From positions 1 through 5,641 of the forward strand of contig JAIFMH010000327.1 in the NCBI GenBank assembly GCA_020048595.1: DNA of 5,641 nt, written 5' to 3'. The notes under the pieces were generated by a model. The model did not search any database and was not told the origin of the DNA. It worked only from the letters and a program-made list of their open reading frames with translations. The translations under genes and the position numbers were made by a program. The DNA comes from Bacteroidota bacterium (GTDB lineage Bacteria; Bacteroidota; Bacteroidia; Bacteroidales; UBA4417). Below, piece after piece: positions 1-5,611 of the stretch (the stretch's first letter is position 1; every line of letters starts with the position of its first letter).

Positions 1-584
1 GACCTAAAGCACTACCCGGAAATTACTCAGTGAAGCTAATGAAAGGAGATACGCTGCTGATGAAAAGATTTTTTTCAATCGTGTTGAATCCTAAAGTAAA
101 AACATCCCAGGACGATCTGAAAGCGCAGTTTGATTTAATGATGGCAGTGAATAAAAAGCAAAATGAAATTATTAAAACAATCCTGCAGATTCGGGGAGTA
201 AAGAGTCAGGTAAATAATTTTGTAAACAGTTTCAGCGACACAACAAAAACTATTTCACTGCGAAAAATAGCAAAACCATTGCTTGATTCATTAAAAATCA
301 TTAGCGATACGCTTATCAACCCCAGGATAATAGCAAATACAGATGTGCTTCGGTATCCGATGCAGTTGTTTGAGCGATATTGTTCCTTGCAGGATTTTCT
401 CCGTATGGCTGATGCCAGGCCAACGGAGCAGTCGATTAAAGTTTTTGAAGAACTGAACGCGAGATTAGCTCCTGAATTAAAACGGGTACAAAATGTTTTT
501 GACATCCAGGTTCCTGCATTCAATAATGCAGTGAAGCAATTGGAGTTTAATGTTGTTGATCCGGCAAGGGTGCTAAAGGAATAA
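1..584 (+). CDS. VPS10/sortilin-like BNR-repeat protein, C-terminal part (5' end outside window)
   Basis: This is the 3' end of a longer gene. The frame is open to the left edge (first whole codon at 3-5), and the residues before the GTG at 30 read PKALPGNYSV and continue smoothly into KLMKGDTLL. That GTG is therefore an internal valine codon, not a start. The PGNYSVKL strand followed by LNPKVKTSQDDLKAQFDLM matches the usual end of Bacteroidota sortilin/VPS10-like glycosyl-hydrolase (BNR/WD40-like propeller) proteins: a short beta domain, an 'L-DPRV-S--DL--QF' motif, then a helical tail. The tail shows further family features: a helix with QIRGVKSQV, then ADARPTEQS, then a helix ending in VPAFNNAVKQLEF. 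The propeller carrying any activity is not in the window. Such proteins are usually exported, but their substrate is mostly unknown. The stop is TAA at 582-584. Family assignment is from remembered motifs; the role is not determined. Confidence 0.8.
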   Translation, partial: PKALPGNYSVKLMKGDTLLMKRFFSIVLNPKVKTSQDDLKAQFDLMMAVNKKQNEIIKTILQIRGVKSQVNNFVNSFSDTTKTISLRKIAKPLLDSLKIISDTLINPRIIANTDVLRYPMQLFERYCSLQDFLRMADARPTEQSIKVFEELNARLAPELKRVQNVFDIQVPAFNNAVKQLEFNVVDPARVLKE

Positions 585-585
585 A

Positions 586-795
586 ACCAGTAATACGGCT
601 TTTGACCCTGCAGGTTATGTGCGTCAAATGAAGTGAATGAAAACTTTGGTGTGAGATGTAAACTTGATAATTCCGGGGCATGATGCGACAGTATTTACAA
701 AGTTCCCAAAGGTTGCTGAGGGTGTTGTAAAAATAGAGGTTATAAAATACCAGAGATACTGCCGCTATCAGCAGTATGGCAAAAGTAGCGATTAA
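586..795 (+). pseudogene. MBL-fold metallo-hydrolase C-terminal remnant
   Basis: One + frame, different from that of the preceding gene, reads FDPAGYVRQMK from 601, then TGA (634-636), MKTLV, TGA (652-654), then DVNLIIPGHDATVFTKF and PKVAEGVVKIEV, ending at TAA 793-795. The IIPGHD block followed by VF-KFP and GVVKI is characteristic of the C-terminal end of metallo-beta-lactamase-fold hydrolases, where the His of GHD is the last metal ligand. The N-terminal half, including the HxHxDH metal site, is absent; that space is occupied by the end of the upstream gene, and the frame has a TAA at 574-576. With two in-frame stops and no 5' part, this is a decayed fragment rather than a gene. The residues after about 738 (IKYQRYCRYQQ) no longer look like the family and probably lie beyond the original end. 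Recognition is by eye and the family level is fairly secure; the substrate cannot be told. Confidence 0.62.
756..777. repeat. Short perfect inverted repeat (7-bp stem, 8-nt loop)
   Basis: ATACTGC (756-762) and GCAGTAT (771-777) are perfect reverse complements around an 8-nt loop. The hairpin lies in the tail of the MBL remnant and is not followed by a T run, so it is not a typical intrinsic terminator. It may be chance or part of an older insertion boundary. Confidence 0.4.
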
Positions 796-887
796 GTAGT
801 TATATGAACAATTGTGCTTCGTTTCAAGGTCAGTGCTGGCAGACAGTTTATTGCTCCGAAATCGCCACCTTCGGGTAGCTGCAAAAC

Positions 888-901
888 GTTAGGTGCAAGT
901 T
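888..901. repeat. Left integron-type core site / inverted repeat arm
   Basis: The sequence GTTAGGTGCAAGTT contains GTTAGGT (888-894), which fits the integron core consensus GTTRRRY. It is also the inverted partner, 13 of 14 bases, of AACCTGCACCTAAC at 1777-1790, just after the desaturase gene. In a cassette, integrase cuts between the G and the first T, which would place the left cassette end at 889. The 90 bases upstream contain a small hairpin (CCGAA 856-860 with TTCGG 870-874) but no matching RYYYAAC inverse core in the expected range, so this looks like a single core site rather than a complete upstream attC. Confidence 0.6.
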
Positions 902-941
902 GAAAGAAATAGCTTAACAATCAATCTAATAATTTCAAACT

Positions 942-1778
942 ATGGATTTACTAAATAAATTATTGAGCATTGATCCAAACTATATTGTTATAGGATTAAT
1001 TGCCTTCTTCTTTTCTTTGGAGCAACTAAGCAAATCACCTTTCAGTTTCAGGAAAAGGATTAACCATCTATTTCAAAATGTACTGTTTCAGGTTGTACTT
1101 GTTATACTCAATATATTTTTTGTTACGTTTCAGGTTTTTGCTATTGAATGGTTAAACAGCAATCATTCTGGATTTCTATATCTGGTTGAATTACCTTTTT
1201 GGGCTAAATTATTTATTTCTGTTGCTTTATATGACATCACTGCATATTGGATTCATAGAGCAACTCATAAAATTCCTTTGCTTTGGAGATTTCACAGAGT
1301 CCATCATAGTGATACAACAATGGATTCCTCAACGGTTTTTCGTTTTCATCCCATTGAGATAATTCTTGTATTTGGAGTGGGAAATATTGTAACTGCTGCA
1401 CTCTTTGGAACAGATGTTATTTCTATGGCTCTGTACTATTTCATTCTTTATGTATTCTTCTTTTTCGAGCATGCAAATCTTAATTATCCAGGATGGCTAA
1501 ATTCGACTCTGGGATTAATTTTTGTAATGCCAGACCACCATAGGGTTCATCACCAACAAGACCAGTTCTATACAGATTCGAACTATGCAGATATTCTTAT
1601 ACTCTGGGATCGATTATTTGGGACATTTAAAATGATGCCAGTAGAAAAAATGAAATACGGTTTAATTGAATTTGATTCCGAAAACCAACAGTCATTTCTG
1701 TATTTAATAAAAAGCCCTTTCATCAATATTAAAAGAATTACACGTGAACCAAAAGGAAAATCTAAAATGGAACAATAA
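942..1778 (+). CDS. Fatty acid hydroxylase / sterol desaturase family membrane protein
   Basis: A 278-residue integral membrane protein of the fatty acid hydroxylase superfamily, whose members use a di-iron centre and O2 to hydroxylate or desaturate lipids. The histidine motifs are complete: HRATH (105-109), HRVHH (118-122), FRFHP with His136, HANLN with His177, and DHHRVHH (198-204). The family's NYADILILWDRLFGTF block is at about 214-229. Hydrophobic segments lie near 46-68, 85-104, 139-156 and 160-176, with the His clusters on loops expected to face the cytoplasm. Length is normal for bacterial members. The ATG at 942 has no clear Shine-Dalgarno site but gives a full-length protein, and the next Met is far inside. 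The C-terminal tail is basic (KGKSKMEQ). The gene lies alone between inverted core sites and is more AT-rich than the genes after it, suggesting acquisition by transfer. The family is secure; the lipid substrate (sterol, hopanoid, sphingolipid, fatty acid or carotenoid) cannot be told from sequence. Confidence 0.92.
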   Translation: MDLLNKLLSIDPNYIVIGLIAFFFSLEQLSKSPFSFRKRINHLFQNVLFQVVLVILNIFFVTFQVFAIEWLNSNHSGFLYLVELPFWAKLFISVALYDITAYWIHRATHKIPLLWRFHRVHHSDTTMDSSTVFRFHPIEIILVFGVGNIVTAALFGTDVISMALYYFILYVFFFFEHANLNYPGWLNSTLGLIFVMPDHHRVHHQQDQFYTDSNYADILILWDRLFGTFKMMPVEKMKYGLIEFDSENQQSFLYLIKSPFINIKRITREPKGKSKMEQ

Positions 1779-1790
1779 CCTGCACCTAAC
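1777..1790. repeat. Right inverted repeat arm / inverse core (R'') after desaturase stop
   Basis: AACCTGCACCTAAC begins inside the TAA stop codon (1776-1778) and is the reverse complement of 888-901 with one mismatch. ACCTAAC (1784-1790) fits the attC inverse core RYYYAAC. A stop codon lying directly against R'' is the usual arrangement in integron cassettes. Confidence 0.62.
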
Positions 1791-1914
1791 ATGTAACATA
1801 GCCAATAGCTGGGGAATTGGTAATTTGGAGCATTCGACCCCGCATACAGGTTTGTAACGGTGAATAGTGACGTAGCCCGCAAACCGCCATTGGCCTTATC
1901 GCCAACCATTAGTG
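1784..1914. other. attC-like recombination site with degenerate right core
   Basis: About 131 bp with nested complementarity resembling a folded attC. The inverse core ACCTAAC (1784-1790) is followed by ATAGCCAATAGC (1798-1809), which can pair with GCCATTGGCCTTAT (1886-1899): eight of nine pairs in the main helix, a two-base extrahelical CT at 1895-1896, then three more pairs. Inside this, GGTTTG (1849-1854) pairs with CAAACC (1880-1885), and GGGG (1811-1814) may pair with a CCCC near 1837-1841. Unpaired bases on one strand are expected of attC sites, where they set strand choice. The right core should read GTTRRRY; the best candidate in place is ATTAGTG (1908-1914), where CTAA of R'' can still pair with TTAG. 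The site is either decayed or a hybrid with target sequence. Confidence 0.5.
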
Positions 1915-2237
1915 ACCAATTCCAGGACATTCGTGGTATTCCCTGAAAACTATTTCTTACGCAGCACAGTTGCGGGGAACTAACCACTCAGAGATTAGAG
2001 CATTTCCAGGAAAAACTATATGATATTATCTACGAGCAGTCATATTAAACAATTATCATATATAATTTGTTAATTATATGCTTTGTTAGTACCAGGGAAT
2101 ATGTTTTTGCTATGTTCAATCAATGAATTGGTTCTGCTTCACACTGGTTATTTTTTTTAAAGAAGTTGCAATTGTGGACCAATGGTAAGTTTACGATTTC
2201 TGCTTCTTCAGTCTAATGTATTTATTAGGAATAATTT
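1915..2237. other. Gene-free spacer upstream of the peroxiredoxin gene
   Basis: I see no gene on either strand. Two short open stretches exist on + around 1911-2030 (one with LTTQRLEHFQEKLYDIIYEQ, another with AAQLRGTNHSEIRAFPGK), but both are about 35 codons, overlap each other in different frames and match nothing I recognise. Other items are a near-palindrome TTTCCAGGAAA at 2004-2014, an AT-rich hairpin at 2060-2079, and a run of eight T at 2151-2158 without a stem before it. The promoter of the peroxiredoxin gene should lie here, but I found no clean match to the Bacteroidota TTTG / TAnnTTTG pattern with the right spacing. Confidence 0.5.
2060..2079. repeat. AT-rich perfect inverted repeat (8-bp stem, 4-nt loop)
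   Basis: ATATAATT (2060-2067) and AATTATAT (2072-2079) flank the loop TGTT. The stem is all A/T, so it is weak as a terminator; it could be a protein-binding dyad or simply low-complexity sequence 160 bases upstream of the peroxiredoxin start. Confidence 0.45.
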
Positions 2238-2966
2238 ATGAGAAAGCTTGTTTTCAGTACCGGACTGCTAATTCTGTTCGTAAACGTTTCCATTGCACAA
2301 AAACTTGGAAATCAGCGGATACCTTTAATCGGCACCCCTGCCCCTTCGTTTAAATCGCAATCAACCAACGGGCCGGTATCGTTTCCCGGTGATTTTGGGA
2401 AGAAATGGAAAATCCTGTTTGCCCATCCACGCGATTTTACGCCGGTATGTTCATCGGAAATACTGGAACTTGCTTACCGGCAGGATGAATTCAACCAGCT
2501 AAACACTGAGCTTTTAATACTTTCCGTCGACAAGCTGGTTTCGCACCAAAACTGGAAAGCAGACCTGGAACAAATAGATTATAAAGGCCATGGCAAACTG
2601 AAAATCAACTTCCCGCTGGTTGTAGATAGTTCTTTTGCTATCAGCGACAGCTATGGCATGCTCGATACAAAATCAGGCCGGGGCAAGAGCGTTCGAGGCG
2701 TTTTCTTTGTTAATCCTGATAATGAAATCAGTGCATTTTATTTCTACCCGGTTGAAGTGGGAAGGAATACAGATGAAATTTTAAGGACACTGAAAGCCTT
2801 ACAAACTCATTATGTAAATCCCGGCATAGTAACTCCTGCAAACTGGCAACCGGGCGATGATGTTATGATTCCGTTTCTTACAGTTGAAGACAAGGAAGAG
2901 TTAAAAAAACCAGATCCAAAAGTACATTACATTAACTGGTATATGATTTATAAAAAGATTGAGTAA
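2238..2966 (+). CDS. Exported single-cysteine peroxiredoxin (AhpC/TSA, Prx6-like)
   Basis: A 242-residue thiol peroxidase that should reduce H2O2 or organic peroxides. Residues 1-20 (MRKLVFSTGLLILFVNVSIA) form a signal peptide with likely cleavage before Gln21, and there is no lipobox Cys, so the mature protein is predicted to be soluble in the periplasm. The active-site block HPRDFTPVC gives the PxxxTxxC motif with Pro64, Thr68 and the peroxidatic Cys71, followed by SSE where Prx6 proteins usually have TTE. The matching active-site Arg is Arg153 in SVRGVFFVNPD. The NWQPGDDVMIPFL stretch (202-214) is typical of the Prx6 C-terminal extension. Cys71 is the only cysteine, so there is no resolving Cys and an outside thiol must regenerate it. 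The end (NWYMIYKKIE) differs from the usual YLRYT-type ending. TAGGAA lies about 10 bases before the ATG at 2238. The next gene starts 62 bp downstream. Confidence 0.92.
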   Translation: MRKLVFSTGLLILFVNVSIAQKLGNQRIPLIGTPAPSFKSQSTNGPVSFPGDFGKKWKILFAHPRDFTPVCSSEILELAYRQDEFNQLNTELLILSVDKLVSHQNWKADLEQIDYKGHGKLKINFPLVVDSSFAISDSYGMLDTKSGRGKSVRGVFFVNPDNEISAFYFYPVEVGRNTDEILRTLKALQTHYVNPGIVTPANWQPGDDVMIPFLTVEDKEELKKPDPKVHYINWYMIYKKIE

Positions 2967-3028
2967 AAATCAATCAGTCAAATATTTAGTTAAAAATCAA
3001 TCAGTTAATTATTAAGATTAAAACCAAT
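2964..3028. repeat. Tandem 27-bp repeat filling the peroxiredoxin-barrel gap
   Basis: Two adjacent 27-bp units, 2964-2990 and 2991-3017, agree at 23 of 27 positions; the first 15 bases (TAAAAATCAATCAGT) are identical. A third, weaker partial copy starts at 3018 (9 of the first 11 bases) and runs into the ATG at 3029. Unit 1 begins exactly on the TAA stop codon of the peroxiredoxin gene. The array may be binding sites for a regulator of the barrel gene or a slippage duplication. No clear promoter box is visible in it. Confidence 0.75.
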
Positions 3029-5467
3029 ATGAGGATCATTAAATATCTTTTCATTCTTTTTATCCTGGTCTCGTGGCTGAGCAGTTCTAGCCAGGAGCAG
3101 AAAAATGAAACACAGATAAAGGGCTATATTTTAAATCCCGAAAAAACGCCGGCCATGTTTTCAACGGCCATCCTTCTGAATCAGGATTCGGTTATCATAA
3201 AAGGGACATTAACCGGGGATGACGGCGCCTTTGTTTTTGACAATATTAATCCGGGCAGGTACCTGGTAAAGGTTAGTAACATTGAATTTAAACCCTATGT
3301 ATCAAAACCGATACTGATCCAAAAAAACGAAAAAATAGTTCTTGACTCTATTATCCTTTCTACCAATACTTTTAAGCTGAATACGGTGGAGATTGTTGGC
3401 CGTAAAGCCCTTGTTGAAGTTCACGCTGATAAAACGGTTTTTAATGTGGCCAGCAGTGTAAATGCTTCGGGAAACAATGGATTGGAATTGCTTAGCAAAG
3501 CACCGGGTGTGGTGGTTGATATGGACAACAATATCATACTCCAGGGTAAATCAGGAGTTCAGATTTTTATTGATGGCCGGCCTTCCCGCCTTTCGGGAAA
3601 AGATCTCACCAACTTCCTCGAAAGTATACGGTCCGACAATATCGAATCTATTGAAATCATCACCAATCCTTCATCGAAATATGACGCTGAAGGGACAGGG
3701 GGAATTATCAATATTAAACTTAAGAAGAATACCAGTTTAGGATTCAACGGGAATGTTATAGGGAGTTACTCGAAAGGTGTTTTCCCCCGGTCGAGTATTG
3801 GCACAACGTTAAATTACAGCGGCAGGAAAATTAATTTATTCTCTACTATCAATTATTCCGATAACCGTTTCCAGGAAGACATTACCGAATCATCCTATCA
3901 AAGCGGATACTATATTGAGGAGCAATCCAAAAGCGAAACCCACAGGAAATCATATAATTTTTCAGGTGGAATGGATTATACCATAAATGCCAAACAATCA
4001 ATCAGCATGGACGGCAGGGCATTTATTAACAATGGCGACCGGACACTAAACGGAAGTACCGGAATCTATGATTCAATTAATATGGAGGATGGTGAAATTC
4101 TCCTGTCACAGGCTCTGGATGAAATACCAAGTGAAAATTATAATTTTAATTTCAGTTACCGGTATAGTATTGACAGCACTTCCAACCTTTCAGCTGACTT
4201 CAGCCTGGGCAAATATTCAAGCTCTAAAAACACCTATCAACCCAATAATTACTACAGTATTATCGGAGATACACTTCTGAGATCAGTTAACAATCAATAT
4301 GATGCCAGCACACAGATAAATCTGTGGTCGGTGATGGTGGATTATGAAAAGAGATTTAAAAAATTCACTTTATCCTCGGGAGCCAAGTATTCCTATATCT
4401 CAACAGGCAACCAACTGGCTTTTTATGACATCGAAAACGAAACCCCTGTTTTAGATATTACCAAAAGCAATAATTTTGATTACCTTGAAAAAGTGGCTGC
4501 GCTTTACGTGATAGTAAATGCAAAGGTTAATGAAAAAATAACCGTCAATGCCGGACTTCGGATGGAAAGCACTTCTTCACTGGGAACTCTTGAAAGTGAA
4601 ATCGTTACCCAAAACAGCGAAGTACCCAGAAGTTACACAGATTTTTTTCCCAATGTGAGCATCGCGTACGACGATCAGAAAAAAAGTGTGTTAAGTGCCA
4701 GCATAGGGCGGAGGATTACACGACCTAATTACCAGGATCTGAATCCTTTCGAGTCCAGGACGAGCGAATTGTCGGGATGGAAAGGCAATCCCTTTCTAAA
4801 TCCAAATTACATTACCAATTATCAACTCACTTACTCGTTCATGCGGAAGCTGGTAATTTCAAACACCTATAGCGTCACCAAGGATTTTTTTGCCAATGTT
4901 TTTGAAATCACCGAAGGAGCTGGGAATATTCTTTCTCCCCGTAATCTGCAAAAAGCCATCAATAACGGCTTGTCGGTGAGCTATCCGCTTAAGGTTACGA
5001 AATGGTGGAATTTTACAACCTTTCTTGTTTACAATTATTCATCATTTAATGGCACTATAGGGAGCACCGTCATCGATCTGCAAGCCAATATTTATAATTT
5101 CAGATTGCAAAACAGCCTGAACTTACCCGGGAAAATCACCATGGAGCTAACCTATTTTTATACCAGCCCCTGGATATGGGGAGGCACTGTAAACGTTGAA
5201 GGAGGGTATGCGATAAATTTTGGAATCAAAAAGGATTTCCTGAATAAAAAATTACTGATTCAGGCAACAGGCAGCGATATATTCGGAACCCGGAGTGACT
5301 TTCACTATAAAAGTAATTATGGAGGCAAACATGTGGATGGCGCTATTTCATTTGATAACCAACGATTTGGCATCAACATGACTTATAATTTCGGCAATCA
5401 GAAAGCTAAAGCCTCGAAAAAGAGGAAATCGGCCATAGATGATGATCTGAATAGGATTTCGAATTAA
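3029..5467 (+). CDS. Outer-membrane plug-and-barrel protein (TonB-dependent receptor-like, OMP_b-brl_3 type)
   Basis: An 812-residue outer-membrane protein. Residues 1-21 form a signal peptide (hydrophobic core IIKYLFILFILVSWL, then SSSS, mature end probably QEQ). A carboxypeptidase-regulatory-like domain spans about 29-110 (IKGYILNPEKTPAMFSTAIL ... DDGAFVFDNINPGRYLVKV). A linker with LNTVEIVGRKALVEVHADKT, which may act as a TonB-box-like segment, leads to a plug at about 134-230 (GLELLSKAPGVVVD, IFIDGRPSRLSGKDL, IEIITNPSSKYDAEGTGGII). The barrel follows, with the family blocks RRITRPNYQDLNPF (about 560-574) and GNPFLNPNYITNYQLTY (about 586-602), and ends at NMTYNFG (783-789) before a basic and then acidic tail. 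Length is normal and no frameshift is seen. There is no SusD partner next to it, so glycan import is not suggested, and the ligand is unknown. The ATG at 3029 lacks a Shine-Dalgarno site, as is common in this phylum, but directly precedes the signal peptide. Confidence 0.9.
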   Translation: MRIIKYLFILFILVSWLSSSSQEQKNETQIKGYILNPEKTPAMFSTAILLNQDSVIIKGTLTGDDGAFVFDNINPGRYLVKVSNIEFKPYVSKPILIQKNEKIVLDSIILSTNTFKLNTVEIVGRKALVEVHADKTVFNVASSVNASGNNGLELLSKAPGVVVDMDNNIILQGKSGVQIFIDGRPSRLSGKDLTNFLESIRSDNIESIEIITNPSSKYDAEGTGGIINIKLKKNTSLGFNGNVIGSYSKGVFPRSSIGTTLNYSGRKINLFSTINYSDNRFQEDITESSYQSGYYIEEQSKSETHRKSYNFSGGMDYTINAKQSISMDGRAFINNGDRTLNGSTGIYDSINMEDGEILLSQALDEIPSENYNFNFSYRYSIDSTSNLSADFSLGKYSSSKNTYQPNNYYSIIGDTLLRSVNNQYDASTQINLWSVMVDYEKRFKKFTLSSGAKYSYISTGNQLAFYDIENETPVLDITKSNNFDYLEKVAALYVIVNAKVNEKITVNAGLRMESTSSLGTLESEIVTQNSEVPRSYTDFFPNVSIAYDDQKKSVLSASIGRRITRPNYQDLNPFESRTSELSGWKGNPFLNPNYITNYQLTYSFMRKLVISNTYSVTKDFFANVFEITEGAGNILSPRNLQKAINNGLSVSYPLKVTKWWNFTTFLVYNYSSFNGTIGSTVIDLQANIYNFRLQNSLNLPGKITMELTYFYTSPWIWGGTVNVEGGYAINFGIKKDFLNKKLLIQATGSDIFGTRSDFHYKSNYGGKHVDGAISFDNQRFGINMTYNFGNQKAKASKKRKSAIDDDLNRISN

Positions 5468-5540
5468 ACAATAGTCCCTGACTCATTCTTAGTTTGTTTA
5501 ATTGAAGATATGAACAACAGGCCATTTTTCTGGTTTTACG

Positions 5541-5611
5541 TTTCCTGGCTTATAAATAGATTTTTACCCAGAGAATTGTTAATACTCTGAATTATAAAAA
5601 CAACCAGGAAA
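5541..5611. repeat. Imperfect nested hairpin downstream of the barrel gene
   Basis: Three pairs of complementary arms are correctly nested: TTTCCTGG (5541-5548) with CCAGGAAA (5604-5611), TTTTTA (5561-5566) with TAAAAA (5595-5600), and CAGAG (5569-5573) with CTCTG (5585-5589), around an 11-nt loop. The left strand carries a 12-nt bulge, the right only 3 nt. It begins 73 bases after the barrel stop. There is no T run after it, so it is not a standard intrinsic terminator; it could still stop or protect the transcript 3' end. The rest of 5468-5641 holds no convincing gene. Confidence 0.35.

Larger units (their letters stand above)
889..1914 (+). mobile_element. Probable integron gene cassette carrying a fatty acid hydroxylase gene
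   Basis: The layout is that of a cassette: core site GTTAGGT (888-894), a short leader of about 47 bases, one ORF (942-1778), an inverse core ACCTAAC (1784-1790) six bases after the stop, and a segment with nested complementarity (1784-1914) of attC size. The cargo is AT-rich compared with the downstream genes: hand counts give 17/60 and 21/60 G+C on lines 1081 and 1261, against 27/60 on line 2401 and 29/60 on line 4741. No integrase gene and no second cassette are visible, so this would be a lone cassette, perhaps inserted at a secondary site. The right end is uncertain because the expected right core is degenerate (ATTAGTG at 1908-1914). The inverted core sites are seen directly; the mobility is inferred. 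Confidence 0.55.

Noticed and set aside
30..32. GTG as start codon of the first gene
   Set aside because: The frame is open upstream to the window edge and encodes the family-typical PGNYSV just before it, so this is an internal codon.
206..523. 105-codon open frame on the - strand
   Set aside because: Fully antisense to the sortilin-like tail, whose + frame carries recognisable family motifs.
800..887. A complete attC upstream of the left core site
   Set aside because: No RYYYAAC inverse core or long complementarity to the bases before GTTAGGT was found in the expected 60-140 bp; only a 5-bp hairpin is present.
1583..1987. 134-codon open frame on the - strand
   Set aside because: It lies antisense to the conserved 3' end of the desaturase gene and runs through the attC-like segment; the translation (many scattered Cys, Trp and Ser) matches no family I know.
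2140..2158. Intrinsic terminator at the T8 run (2151-2158)
   Set aside because: No GC-rich stem precedes the T run.
5510..5590. 26-codon + frame beginning MNNRPFFWFYVSWL
   Set aside because: Hydrophobic and ATG-started, but very short, with no ribosome site and overlapping the hairpin arms; no support beyond being open.
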